Shown: piece by piece, positions 39,916-52,264 of the stretch
Layout: each line of letters opens with the position of its first letter
Position numbering within the stretch: position 1 is the stretch's first letter
Assembly (NCBI GenBank): GCA_024640255.1
Contig: JAHEFI010000047.1
Span: 80,689 to 144,688, forward strand
Source of the DNA: Bacteroidota bacterium
GTDB taxonomy: Bacteria > Bacteroidota > Bacteroidia > Chitinophagales > Chitinophagaceae
Length of the DNA stretch: 64,000 nt
Reading direction: 5' to 3'
Position numbers and translations under genes: made by a program
Notes under the pieces: model-generated
Database searches by the model: none
Told to the model about the DNA's origin: nothing
Seen by the model: the letters and a program-made list of their open reading frames with translations, nothing else

Positions 39916-40518
39916 ATGAAAAATAGCATCTACATATTAAGTTTTTCAATTTTATTGGCAGCCTGTCAAAAATCAACTAATGCTGTGGTGGCACCTGTAA
40001 CGCCAGTTACCCAAACACCGGTTACTCAAACTCCAGTGTCTAGTGCTCCAACAATTGCTAATCAATTGAAATTCAGTGGAAATGGATTTTTACACAATGG
40101 CACTTATCCCAAATTATATACCTGTGATAGCTTGGGAATATCTCCTGGTTTACAATGGTCAAATGCTCCTGCATCCACTACAAGTTATGCTATAACCATG
40201 TATACTATACCTCCCACTGGAGATAAGCATGTCTATATTGTACTTTATAATATCCCTGCTACTATTAGTTCCATCCCTGATGATTCAAAATCTATAGGTG
40301 TTTTTGGAATTAATACGGTGAATGGGAAAACCACTTATACACCTCCTTGTTCCCAAGGTCCTGGGGCAAAAGTATATGTTTTAACTATGTATGCTTTGAA
40401 TGCCGCTCCAACAATTACGGTACCCAATACTCAGGTAACAATGGATATACTATTGGCGGGCATGAAAAATAAAATTTTAGATAGTGCTGTAATGAGCGTA
40501 ACCTACACAAGACCCTAA
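39916..40518 (+). CDS. YbhB/YbcL (PEBP/Raf kinase inhibitor-like) lipoprotein
   Basis: lipobox 'LLAACQK'; 'CDSLGISPGLQWSNAPASTTSYAITM...HVYIVLYNIPATISSIP'. Confidence 0.85.
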   Translation: MKNSIYILSFSILLAACQKSTNAVVAPVTPVTQTPVTQTPVSSAPTIANQLKFSGNGFLHNGTYPKLYTCDSLGISPGLQWSNAPASTTSYAITMYTIPPTGDKHVYIVLYNIPATISSIPDDSKSIGVFGINTVNGKTTYTPPCSQGPGAKVYVLTMYALNAAPTITVPNTQVTMDILLAGMKNKILDSAVMSVTYTRP

Positions 40519-40520
40519 TT

Positions 40521-41933
40521 ATGAAAAAACTACTTTATCTGATTTTAGTGTTTTTCTTTTTTAATTCCAATGATACATTCGCTCATCCAGGGGGCCATTA
40601 TCATAAAGGGGATGGCAATGTTTTAAATACATGGAGATTAAATTCTGGAAAGACCATTCAAGGAAATTTTTCTTTTGCAAAAGACAATACAATCTATCTT
40701 GAACAAGAAGAAGGTAAAATAGTTTCTATTTTAATCAGTGATTTAAGTATTCAAGACCAACAATTGGCCAAATGGAAAATAAATAAGATTAATCATTTCA
40801 ACATTTCTGATAATATAAACACATTTCCTGAAACCAGTAGTCCATTCAAATACCTTCCTTTATTCTTATTATGTCTTAGTGTTATAGCTATATATTTTTT
40901 AAATAAACATTTCTTTAAAAATTATATCTTTAATTCAAGACTTGGATTAAGTACTTTTAGTTTTCTTTTTGTTGTTACTATTATTATAGCATGTAGTAAA
41001 TCAACTACAACAACTACTTCAACAATTAGTACTCCAATTAATACAACACCCAGCAATCCTGTTGTAGTGGTTATTCCAAAAACAAATACTGCTTCAATAG
41101 ATTCAGCATTTTCTGCCTTTAAGCCTGCTATTTCTACTACTTGGGACGATACTTATTTTTACATAGCTTCTAATGGTATACCTAATCACAATATGATGAT
41201 TGGAATTACTAGTTGGCAACAGCAAGTACCCATTACACAGCCTTATAATGGAACCAATAGCTGGTCCATTCCATTACAACCAACTTATGCAACAATACCA
41301 TTAAGTACTAAAACCAATTTAATGAAAGGTGCAGTAGCAGTGGCGGTGAATGGTATACCAATTTTTAATGCATTAAATAATAGAGGAGAGGACTCCTATA
41401 AAATTGGTGAATTAGATAATTGGGGTGGACATTGTGGAAGAGGGGATGATTATCATTATCATGCAGCGCCACTTCACTTATCTACTACCAATGGTTTAAA
41501 ACCCATCGCATACGCAGTAGATGGATTTGCTGTATATGGATCAAAAGAACCTGATGGAGCTGTAATGAATGTATTGGATACTTGTCATGGTCATATTGGA
41601 ACAAATGGCACCTATCATTATCATGGTACTACTGATTATCCTTATGTTGTGGGTGCCATGAAAGGAAAAGTTACTTTGGATCCAGCTACCACAGCGCCTG
41701 AGAATCAAGTTATTCCTCAAGCATTTACCAAGCCAGTTCGTCCTGCAACAAGTCCGTTAACTGGGGCAGTGATTACTGATTTTACTGCTGTGGGAAGCAA
41801 TGGTTATTTGCTTACCTATAAAAGAGGTACTAAAAATGGGTATGTAAAATATAGTTGGGATGCAAGTAATAAATACACTTTCATTTTAACAGACACAGCT
41901 GGTGTTTCTGTTACGAATGTATATCAGAGATAA
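40521..41933 (+). CDS. YHYH-domain protein with N-terminal extension
   Basis: 'GRGDDYHYHAAPLHL', 'CHGHIGTNGTYHYHGT'; N-terminal signal plus TM plus internal lipobox-like 'IIIACSK'. Confidence 0.8.
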   Translation: MKKLLYLILVFFFFNSNDTFAHPGGHYHKGDGNVLNTWRLNSGKTIQGNFSFAKDNTIYLEQEEGKIVSILISDLSIQDQQLAKWKINKINHFNISDNINTFPETSSPFKYLPLFLLCLSVIAIYFLNKHFFKNYIFNSRLGLSTFSFLFVVTIIIACSKSTTTTTSTISTPINTTPSNPVVVVIPKTNTASIDSAFSAFKPAISTTWDDTYFYIASNGIPNHNMMIGITSWQQQVPITQPYNGTNSWSIPLQPTYATIPLSTKTNLMKGAVAVAVNGIPIFNALNNRGEDSYKIGELDNWGGHCGRGDDYHYHAAPLHLSTTNGLKPIAYAVDGFAVYGSKEPDGAVMNVLDTCHGHIGTNGTYHYHGTTDYPYVVGAMKGKVTLDPATTAPENQVIPQAFTKPVRPATSPLTGAVITDFTAVGSNGYLLTYKRGTKNGYVKYSWDASNKYTFILTDTAGVSVTNVYQR

Positions 41934-41936
41934 ATA

Positions 41937-43208
41937 TTAATGCTTATACACTTTGCCATCCTTCATAACCCAATCTACATTTTGTAAAACGCTTATGTCT
42001 TTAGTGGGGTCTTTCTTTAAAGCAATGATATCTGCAAAACTTCCTTCTTTGATTTCACCAATCTTACCTTGCATGCCTAATAATTCGGCAGCAGTAGTGG
42101 TTGCTGTTTGAATAGCTTGCACTGGACTTAATCCCCACTCAACAAAATAAGTAAAGTCTTTAGCTTGTGGTAAACTCCAATCATAACCACCAATATCAGT
42201 ACCATAGGCTAGTTTAACACCCATCTTAATGGCTTTCTTAAAAGTAGCTTGAATAGATTGTTGAAAATATAAATTAATAGGGCTTCCTAATTTGGCTCTT
42301 CCTTCTGCAACATATTCATTCACAAATAAAGTAGGGCACCAGAAAATTCCTTTTTCCGCCATGACACGCATACATTCTTCATCCATGCCACTTCCATGTT
42401 CTATACTTGAAGCACCTGCATTAATAGCTGCTAATATTCCATCTCTTGTCATAGCATGTGCCACTAATTTTTTTCTACTCGTTAAAGTTTCATCTCCAAT
42501 GGCTTTAATTTCTTCGGTTGTAAAATTGGGAATAGATCTAAAAGAGCCATCTGCTAATCTATAATAACCACGATCTGCATATATTTTAATCCAATCAGCG
42601 CCTTGTTCAATTTGTTGTCTTACTGCTCTTCTTGCTTCATCAGCACCAGTAATTTCTATTACCCCTTTTGGTAAATGTATTTCCCAAGAATAGTCTGATG
42701 CTTTTATTGGATAGTGCCCTGTAGTATTCATTGCTAAAGTAGAAACAATCATTCTTGGTCCGCTGATTACGCCTTTGTTAATGCCTTTTTTAAGATCTAC
42801 ATCTGCAAATCCAGCACCTTCTGTACCTAAATCACGAATGGTTGTAAAACCATTCATTAAAGACTTCTCAGCACTTTTAGTGGCTCTGATGGTTCTATAT
42901 GGAATTGATTCTTTTAACACTTGTACATCATAATCTTCCGAAGTGATATCGCCTTGTAAAAGCACATGTGTATGACAATCAATCATTCCTGGCATTACAA
43001 AATAGTTACTAAGATCTATAATAGAGTCTGCTGCACTAACAGCATTGCTTACAGAAACCACTTGATTACCTTTAATCAAAATGTTTTGTTTCTCAGAAAC
43101 AATGCCCGTTTTGCTATCTAGTAGCTTACCGCATTTAATTAAAATAGTTTTCTGAGCACTAGTGGCTGCAGAAAAAAACAAGCTTAGTCCAAGAATTAAA
43201 TTACGCAT
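41937..43208 (-). CDS. amidohydrolase family protein (imidazolonepropionase/Xaa-Pro dipeptidase-like), exported
   Basis: 'VMPGMIDCHTHVLLQGD', 'SSIEHGSGMDEE', 'LAYGTDIGG'. Confidence 0.9.
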   Translation of the reverse strand: MRNLILGLSLFFSAATSAQKTILIKCGKLLDSKTGIVSEKQNILIKGNQVVSVSNAVSAADSIIDLSNYFVMPGMIDCHTHVLLQGDITSEDYDVQVLKESIPYRTIRATKSAEKSLMNGFTTIRDLGTEGAGFADVDLKKGINKGVISGPRMIVSTLAMNTTGHYPIKASDYSWEIHLPKGVIEITGADEARRAVRQQIEQGADWIKIYADRGYYRLADGSFRSIPNFTTEEIKAIGDETLTSRKKLVAHAMTRDGILAAINAGASSIEHGSGMDEECMRVMAEKGIFWCPTLFVNEYVAEGRAKLGSPINLYFQQSIQATFKKAIKMGVKLAYGTDIGGYDWSLPQAKDFTYFVEWGLSPVQAIQTATTTAAELLGMQGKIGEIKEGSFADIIALKKDPTKDISVLQNVDWVMKDGKVYKH

Positions 43209-43261
43209 AAGATAAAGTTTTATGTATTCTAAAGTTAATCATTTAATTGTTACATTAGAGT

Positions 43262-44845
43262 ATGAAAATCACTGCTAAATACCTTGTTCTACAAATCTGT
43301 AGTCTTTTATTAATTTCTCAAACTGTAATAGCTTCTGAAAAATCGAATAAGCCAAGAATTATCATAACAGCTGATCCAGAGTTGGATGATAATAATTCAA
43401 TGATTCGTTTTTTATTATATAGTTCAGAATTTAAAGTAGAGGGATTAATTTATACCAGTAGTCAGTTTCATTGGAAGGGAGATGGCAAGGGAACTAAATT
43501 TATGGTGCCTGGAAGAGAGTATACTAAATATGGCTTGAATTTATGTCCATGCACTTCCTATAGATGGAGAGAAGGGGAGAGATTTATTCACGAAGCAGTG
43601 GAAGCTTATGGAAAAGTGTATTCCAATTTAAAAATTCATAATCCTGCTTATCCAACACCAGCATACTTAAAATCCAAAGTAAAATATGGGAATATCGAAT
43701 TTGAAGGTGATTATTCAAAAGACACAGAAGGTTCCAATTTAATTAAATCGGTTTTATTGGACGATATACCCGGACCTGTTTATATTACTGCATGGGGAGG
43801 TCAAAGTACAATTGCAAGAGCGCTTAAATCTATAGAAGACGAGTTCGGTCATACCTCCAATTGGAAGCAAATAAAAAAGAAAGTAACTGATAAACTTGTT
43901 TTATTGCCTTCAGGTGAACAAGACAATACCTATGCAACTTATATTAAACCAAATTGGCCAGGCATTGATTATAGACAATTTAAAAATGGACCTAATTATG
44001 GTTATGGTGCACAATTGGTAGCAACTACAGAAAATGCATCATTGCTAACTAGTGAATGGATGAGAACAAATATTAGCTCTAAAGGACCTTTAGGTAGTAT
44101 ATATCGAGTATGGGGCGATGGTAAACAGATGGTAAAGAACGATCCCTTTGATTATTTTGGGTTAGATGGGTATACAAATGAAGCATTAAAAAAAATGGGT
44201 TATATAGTTTGGATGCCAAAGCAGGAAAAAGGGTCATGGCTGGGTGAAGGAGATACAGGTACGTTTATGAATATAATTTCAAATGGTTTGGAGGCAGATG
44301 AAAAAGAAACTGCCGGAGGATGGGGAGGTAGACCTTTTATTCCAGATCCAGCAACTTATATAGATCCATTTAGTAATGATACTACAAAAGTGAAGGCATT
44401 AGTGATCTCTGAAGATTTTTTAAAGAAACAAGCAGCATTAAAAGCCAATGAAATTCCCTATCCAAATTTCTTTCCTGCTGCACAAAATGATTTTGCTGCA
44501 AGAATGCAATGGAGCATAACGAATCAATTTAAATTAGCCAATCATGCTCCAGTGGTTCAAATAAAAGGACAACAAAACTTTTCTATCAAAGCAGGAGACA
44601 TAATCAAACTACAAGCATTAGTAAAAGATTCAGATGGAGATGATTATACTATCAAATGGTGGCAATTTAAACAGAGTGGAACTACTCCTGCTTTACATAT
44701 TACAAATGAGCATACACTGAATGCGACTATTGAAGTGCCAAAAGATATTTCTTCAAAAGAAATAATGGAAGTAGTTGTTGAGGTTACAGATAAAAGTGAG
44801 ACAGCTTTAACTAGATATCAGGTTATACATTTGAAATTACAATAA
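43262..44845 (+). CDS. DUF1593-type, nucleoside hydrolase-like exported protein
   Basis: 'PRIIITADPELDDNNSMIRFLLYSSEFKVEGLIYTSSQFHWKG', 'PVYITAWGGQSTIARAL'. Confidence 0.85.
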   Translation: MKITAKYLVLQICSLLLISQTVIASEKSNKPRIIITADPELDDNNSMIRFLLYSSEFKVEGLIYTSSQFHWKGDGKGTKFMVPGREYTKYGLNLCPCTSYRWREGERFIHEAVEAYGKVYSNLKIHNPAYPTPAYLKSKVKYGNIEFEGDYSKDTEGSNLIKSVLLDDIPGPVYITAWGGQSTIARALKSIEDEFGHTSNWKQIKKKVTDKLVLLPSGEQDNTYATYIKPNWPGIDYRQFKNGPNYGYGAQLVATTENASLLTSEWMRTNISSKGPLGSIYRVWGDGKQMVKNDPFDYFGLDGYTNEALKKMGYIVWMPKQEKGSWLGEGDTGTFMNIISNGLEADEKETAGGWGGRPFIPDPATYIDPFSNDTTKVKALVISEDFLKKQAALKANEIPYPNFFPAAQNDFAARMQWSITNQFKLANHAPVVQIKGQQNFSIKAGDIIKLQALVKDSDGDDYTIKWWQFKQSGTTPALHITNEHTLNATIEVPKDISSKEIMEVVVEVTDKSETALTRYQVIHLKLQ

Positions 44846-44876
44846 TGAAATATAATTAACCATTCAATATAGTCCT

Positions 44877-47039
44877 ATGAAATTCAAAATATATATTATT
44901 GGAATACTTGCATTACAGTTAATAAATGCATGTAAACCAACCAAGCATTCTTATGAAGACTGGAGAGTGTATGGTGGTTCTAAAGAAAATATTAGGTATT
45001 CCTCTTTAACGGAAATAGATACCAATAACGTCCAGCAATTAACTCCGGTTTGGGAATTTCATACTAAGGATACTGGTTTTTTAACACAGTTGCAGTTTAA
45101 TCCCATAGTGATTGGTAATTCATTGTTTGCCATTTCTCCTAAGTTAAAATTGTTTTCATTAGATGCAGTAACAGGTAAACAACAATGGATGTTTGATCCT
45201 TATGAAATAAATAATAAAGACGTAAAAGGACTGGGATATTTTGCCATGAATGTTTGTAGAGGTGTAACCTATTTTGCAGATGGTGATTCTAAAAGATTAT
45301 TTTATGCTGCGGGTTCTAGTTTGTTTAGTATAGATGCCTTAACTGGTAAGCCTATTCAAAGTTTTGGAGTAGATGGCAAGATTGATTTACATAATGATTT
45401 GGGAAGGGATGTACAAGATTTATATATTGCCATGACCAGTCCAGGAATTATATATAAAGACATGATCATCATTGGAACAAGAGTTGCTGAAGAAGCAGCT
45501 GCGGCACCTGGCTATATTAGAGCATACGATGTGTACACTGGAAAATTAAGATGGATTTTTCATACCATTCCACAACCTGGTGAAGCAGGATTTGAAACAT
45601 GGGATGACAAAGAAGCATGGAAACATATTGGTGGAGCTAATGCCTGGGCGGGGTTTAGTATGGATGAAGAAAAAGGAATTTTGTTTGCTCCTATTGGATC
45701 TGCTTCATTTGATTTTTATGGTGGTAAAAGAACTGGCGACAATCTATTTGCGAATAGTGTGCTTGCATTAGATGCAGCTACTGGAAAAAGAATTTGGCAT
45801 TTTCAAACCGTGCATCATGATATTTGGGATAGAGATTTGCCCACTGCACCTGCATTAGTGACAATCACCAAAGAGGGAAAGAAAATAGAAGCTATTGCAC
45901 AACCCACTAAATCGGGATTTATTTTTTTATTGGATAGAGCTACTGGTAAACCAATTTATCCAATTGAAGAAAAGGCTGTACCATACTATTCTGAATTAAA
46001 TGGCGAAAAACTTTCTAGAACCCAGCCATGGCCTACTGTTATTGAGCCATTTGCTAGACAGTCATTGACCGAAAAAGAGTTGAATCATTTGGTTCCTGAA
46101 AGTTCTTATCAAGCTATTAAGAAAAAATTAGCGGAAGTAAGTACTGGATTTATATTTAATCCAAATACTAAAAAGGGAACTGTTATTTTTCCTGGTTTTG
46201 ATGGCGGTGCAGAATGGGGTGGACCTGCTTTTGATCCAACAACTGAAATAATGTATGTGAATGCCAATGAAATGCCATGGATTTTAACAATGGTTGAAAA
46301 TAATAATAAAGTGCTAGTTAATGAAAATAATGCAGCAGCAGGTAAAAGAATTTATACTTCTAATTGTATGGCATGTCATGGTCCAGAAAGAAAGGGCAGT
46401 GGAAATTATCCCACTTTAATTGGGGTTGATAAAAAATATACTTCTAGTTCTTTTATCAATTTAATAGCCTCTGGAAGAAGAATGATGCCGGCCTTTAAGC
46501 AGCTTAAAAAAGAAGAAGTGGAAGCGCTTGCTTCTTATGTATTAGATTTAAAAGACAAACAATTACAAACATATAAAGGACCACAAAAAACAACAGATCC
46601 ATATTGGGAGCTGCCTTATAATTCTACAGGGTATAATAAATTTTTAACCAAAGAAGGATATCCTGCAGTGATGCCGCCTTGGGGTACTTTAAATGCCATT
46701 GATTTAAAATCTGGTAAAATAATTTGGAAAGACACACTAGGTGATTATCCTGAACTCTTAGCAAAAGGTATTCATACAGGTACTGAAAATTATGGTGGCC
46801 CTGTAGTTACCGCAGGTGGTTTAGTATTTATTGCAGCAACAAAAGATAGCAAAATGAGGGCTTTCAATAAGCGCAATGGAAAACTCTTATGGGAAACTAC
46901 TTTACCTGCTCCTGGATTTGCAACACCCACAGTGTATTCTATTGGTGGAAAGCAATATATTGTTATTGCCTGTGGTGGAGGTAAATTAGGTACGAAATCC
47001 GGGGATTCTTATATAGCTTTTGCTTTAAACAAAAAGTAA
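44877..47039 (+). CDS. PQQ-dependent dehydrogenase with inserted cytochrome c domain
   Basis: 'DWRVYGGSKENIRYSSLTEID', 'WDRDLPTAPALV', heme site 'SNCMACHGPERKGSG' internal to propeller repeats. Confidence 0.9.
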   Translation: MKFKIYIIGILALQLINACKPTKHSYEDWRVYGGSKENIRYSSLTEIDTNNVQQLTPVWEFHTKDTGFLTQLQFNPIVIGNSLFAISPKLKLFSLDAVTGKQQWMFDPYEINNKDVKGLGYFAMNVCRGVTYFADGDSKRLFYAAGSSLFSIDALTGKPIQSFGVDGKIDLHNDLGRDVQDLYIAMTSPGIIYKDMIIIGTRVAEEAAAAPGYIRAYDVYTGKLRWIFHTIPQPGEAGFETWDDKEAWKHIGGANAWAGFSMDEEKGILFAPIGSASFDFYGGKRTGDNLFANSVLALDAATGKRIWHFQTVHHDIWDRDLPTAPALVTITKEGKKIEAIAQPTKSGFIFLLDRATGKPIYPIEEKAVPYYSELNGEKLSRTQPWPTVIEPFARQSLTEKELNHLVPESSYQAIKKKLAEVSTGFIFNPNTKKGTVIFPGFDGGAEWGGPAFDPTTEIMYVNANEMPWILTMVENNNKVLVNENNAAAGKRIYTSNCMACHGPERKGSGNYPTLIGVDKKYTSSSFINLIASGRRMMPAFKQLKKEEVEALASYVLDLKDKQLQTYKGPQKTTDPYWELPYNSTGYNKFLTKEGYPAVMPPWGTLNAIDLKSGKIIWKDTLGDYPELLAKGIHTGTENYGGPVVTAGGLVFIAATKDSKMRAFNKRNGKLLWETTLPAPGFATPTVYSIGGKQYIVIACGGGKLGTKSGDSYIAFALNKK

Positions 47040-48942
<1,903 letters not shown>

Positions 48943-49096
48943 AAGACTAATTTGTCATCAAATTTACCTTTTTAAACAATGATTTATGCTCCAATCTATC
49001 TAAATCAGTAAAAATGGTAGAATTCTCATTAATAGATATACTTCATTGGGTTTGATTAAGTTTAATTTACACCTTGTATAAACAATCAAACATGCT

Positions 49097-50713
49097 ATGA
49101 AAAAATTATTATTTGTTGTAATAATCTTAACTGCTTTTTTTCAAACAAAAGCACAAGAGCAACCAGATATTACTAACTCGTTAGTTCTAAAAGTCGAAGG
49201 AGGATCTATTAAAGGCTTAATAAATCAAGATGTAGTTTCCTATAAAGGAATTCCTTTTGCAGCGCCACCAGTGGGTCAGTTGCGATGGAGGGCGCCGCAA
49301 CCAGTGATTGCATGGGATGGTGTTCGTGATGCATCTAATTTTGGTAAAGATTGTGCTCAAGCTGCTTTTGGACCAAATGCAGACTCTATATCCAAAACAT
49401 CTTCTGAAGATTGTTTATGCTTAAATGTTTGGGCTCCTTCAAAAAATAATACAACCAAAAAACTACCAGTAATGGTTTGGATACATGGTGGGGCATTTAT
49501 GTTTGGAAGTGGTGCTCAACAAGATTTTTCGGGTGAAAAATTTGCCAAACAGGGTGTTATTTTAGTAACAATCAATTATAGATTAGGAAGACTTGGATTT
49601 TTTGCTTTTCCTGCTTTAACAAAAGAACAACCTAAAGAGTTTAAAGGCAATTATGCTTATATGGATCAAATTGCTGCACTAAAATGGGTGAAGAATAATA
49701 TAGCTGCATTTGGAGGAGATCCAAATAATGTAACCATTTTTGGAGAATCTGCAGGTGGCGTTTCAGTACAATCTTTAATTTCAATTCCATCAGCAAAAGA
49801 TCTTTTCCAAAAAGGAATTATTGAATCTGGTGGAGGTAGAGATGGAGTTTTAACTGGAAGACCAATAAATAAAGAAAATGCAGATTCTTATTATCCAGTT
49901 TCTGCTGAAACGATTGGTGTGAATTTTGCAAAAAGATATGGCATTAATGAAACAGATGAAATTGGTTTAGCAAAATTAAGAGCACTAACTGTTGCACAAA
50001 TTATTGACAAAGGACAAGAGAGAGATGCAAGTTCTGGGGCTCCAACCTATTCTGGGCCAATTTTTGATGGTCAGCTGGTAGTTGAAACTGCACAATCTTT
50101 CTATAATTCCAATAAAGCATCCAATGTATCTGTGATGATTGGGTCTAATAGTGCAGAAGTTCCAGCAGGATTTGTAAATGCCCAAAACAAAGACGAATTA
50201 TTTTCGCTTTTTGGTAAAATGAAAGAAGAAGCAAAGCAGGTTTATGACGAAGATGGTAAAACGGAATTTGGTCAAATTTTATCAATGGTTAATACAGATA
50301 AAGTGTGGGCAGAACCTGCAAGATTTACAGCTAATGCAATTACTAAAAAAGGGGGTATTGCATATGTTTATTTATTCTCTTATGTTTCACCTGCTATGAA
50401 ACAGTATATGCGTTATGGTGCTGCTCATGCTTCAGAAATTTCTTATGTTTTTGACAATCTTAGATCAAGAAATAACGATCCTATAAGTGAAACAGATAAG
50501 GCTGTAGCAACAATGATGAATACCTATTGGGTGAATTTTGCAAAATATGGTAATCCAAATGGAGTGGGTTTAGCAAAGTGGCCAAAATTTTCAACAGACA
50601 CAGATGAATTAATTGAATTTTTGGGTGATGGAACGGCCATTGGAAAAGCTAATCCTAAAAAGAAAAGACTGGATTTAATTCAAAAAGCAGTTGAGTCTGG
50701 CAATTTGCATTAG
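49097..50713 (+). CDS. carboxylesterase type B
   Basis: 'YKGIPFAAPPVGQLRWRAPQP', 'EDCLCLNVWAP', 'VWIHGGAF', 'TIFGESAGGVSV'. Confidence 0.93.
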   Translation: MKKLLFVVIILTAFFQTKAQEQPDITNSLVLKVEGGSIKGLINQDVVSYKGIPFAAPPVGQLRWRAPQPVIAWDGVRDASNFGKDCAQAAFGPNADSISKTSSEDCLCLNVWAPSKNNTTKKLPVMVWIHGGAFMFGSGAQQDFSGEKFAKQGVILVTINYRLGRLGFFAFPALTKEQPKEFKGNYAYMDQIAALKWVKNNIAAFGGDPNNVTIFGESAGGVSVQSLISIPSAKDLFQKGIIESGGGRDGVLTGRPINKENADSYYPVSAETIGVNFAKRYGINETDEIGLAKLRALTVAQIIDKGQERDASSGAPTYSGPIFDGQLVVETAQSFYNSNKASNVSVMIGSNSAEVPAGFVNAQNKDELFSLFGKMKEEAKQVYDEDGKTEFGQILSMVNTDKVWAEPARFTANAITKKGGIAYVYLFSYVSPAMKQYMRYGAAHASEISYVFDNLRSRNNDPISETDKAVATMMNTYWVNFAKYGNPNGVGLAKWPKFSTDTDELIEFLGDGTAIGKANPKKKRLDLIQKAVESGNLH

Positions 50714-50811
50714 ACAAATATTAGCAAAAGGTAAAAATGGTAGAATTTGCAGTTATTTATATAACAACATAATATTAGAAAAATTGATCTTTGCACTTTA
50801 AAATGTTCAAC

Positions 50812-51672
50812 ATGAAAAAAATATTAGGATTTCTATTAACCATTGTGGCTTTAATAAATAGCAATGAAATAATTGCGCAAGATAATTCCATCTTTACTTT
50901 AGGAGAGAAAAACATTAACACGCACAATACTGGATCAGTGTGGTTAAAAGAAATTAGTACACCTGATAGTGTTTTTGAATTTGGTATGGCTTTTGCAAGT
51001 TTCGCTCCCAATGCTAAACTAGATTGGCATATGCATCCAGGAGGTCAAATTTTAATTATTACAAATGGAATTGGGTATTATCAAGAGAAAGGAATGCCAA
51101 GACAGGTGGTTCGTAAAGGTGATATTATCAAATGTGCTCCGAATGTTTTGCATTGGCATGGATCTACTCCTAATACTGGGTTTTCTTATATCGCTAGTTC
51201 TCCATCTCAAAAAGGTAAAACTATTTGGAAAGAGCCAGTAGACGAGAAAGAATACAATGTGATTGACCCATCAGTTCCAACTGCCAATACTTTAGAGCAA
51301 ACAATTAAAAACTTATCAAAGAAAAAATGGGATTGGATGTCTGCAAAAAATGCCGATTCTTTAAGCGTTTTGTTTGACGAAAAGTGTGAATTTGTGCATA
51401 TGGGTGGAACATGGGGTAAGGAAAGAGAAGTGGATATTATTAAAGGGGGTTTTATCTGGTACAAAAAAGCCGAAGTATACAATACATCTGTTAAGTTTTA
51501 TGGAAACACTGCTATCGTATTGAGTGACATTGACTTAGTAGCTGTGGTAGGAGGCAAAGATGCGATCAATCCATTTATGGTTACCGAGGTTTATATAAAT
51601 GAGGGTGGTTTATGGAAACTTGGACAGCTTACTTTTTCACATTTGGCTAGACCTCTGAAGTTGCCAAAGTAA
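50812..51672 (+). CDS. exported cupin + nuclear transport factor 2-like (DUF4440-type) fusion
   Basis: cupin 'DWHMHPGGQILIITNGIGYYQEKG'; C-terminal 'DWMSAKNADSLSVLFDEKCEFVHMGGTWG'; ATG 50812 gives the signal peptide MKKILGFLL. Confidence 0.8.
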   Translation: MKKILGFLLTIVALINSNEIIAQDNSIFTLGEKNINTHNTGSVWLKEISTPDSVFEFGMAFASFAPNAKLDWHMHPGGQILIITNGIGYYQEKGMPRQVVRKGDIIKCAPNVLHWHGSTPNTGFSYIASSPSQKGKTIWKEPVDEKEYNVIDPSVPTANTLEQTIKNLSKKKWDWMSAKNADSLSVLFDEKCEFVHMGGTWGKEREVDIIKGGFIWYKKAEVYNTSVKFYGNTAIVLSDIDLVAVVGGKDAINPFMVTEVYINEGGLWKLGQLTFSHLARPLKLPK

Positions 51673-51782
51673 AAAAGGTTACCATTTATCAATTTGTTTA
51701 AAAAAGGTGAATTTTTACCCAAATAAATGGGTTAATTTTAAAAGGTAATGAAATTGTTTCATTCAAGTATAAAAACTGCTAT

Positions 51783-52253
51783 ATGTCAAAATTTAATTTA
51801 AAAGTAAACGGCAAAAATCATGAGGTGGATGTAGATCCAACTACCCCGGTATTATGGGTGTTACGTGATCATTTAAACCTAATTGGAACCAAGTTTGGAT
51901 GTGGAGTGGGTTCATGTGGTGCATGTACTATTCATTTAAATGGCCGTGCTTTAAAATCATGTCAATTACCAGTTGCTGCTGTAGGCACTCAACCCATTAC
52001 AACAATCGAAGGTGTAGTGGAAGAAGTAGGTGAAATGCATCCAGTACAAAAAGCTTGGTTAGAATTAGACGTTGCTCAATGTGGTTATTGCCAAACTGGA
52101 CAGATTATGGCAGCAGTAGCTTTATTAAAAACAAAACCAAACCCAACAGAGGAAGAAATAGAATCTGCGATGAGTGGAAATATATGTCGTTGTGGAACTT
52201 ATGTAAGAATCAAAGCAGCTATTCAACAAGCGGCAAAATCATCAACCAAATAA
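51783..52253 (+). CDS. iorA: (2Fe-2S)-binding subunit of molybdenum hydroxylase, isoquinoline 1-oxidoreductase alpha-like
   Basis: 'FGCGVGSCGACTIHLNG', 'CGYCQTGQ...GNICRCGTYVRIKAAI'. Confidence 0.9.
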   Translation: MSKFNLKVNGKNHEVDVDPTTPVLWVLRDHLNLIGTKFGCGVGSCGACTIHLNGRALKSCQLPVAAVGTQPITTIEGVVEEVGEMHPVQKAWLELDVAQCGYCQTGQIMAAVALLKTKPNPTEEEIESAMSGNICRCGTYVRIKAAIQQAAKSSTK

Positions 52254-52264
52254 AATTGTAAAAA

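Noticed and set aside
52055-52261. Plus-strand ORF overlapping iorA in another frame
   Set aside because: Overlaps the well-supported 2Fe-2S subunit; sequence has no domain features.
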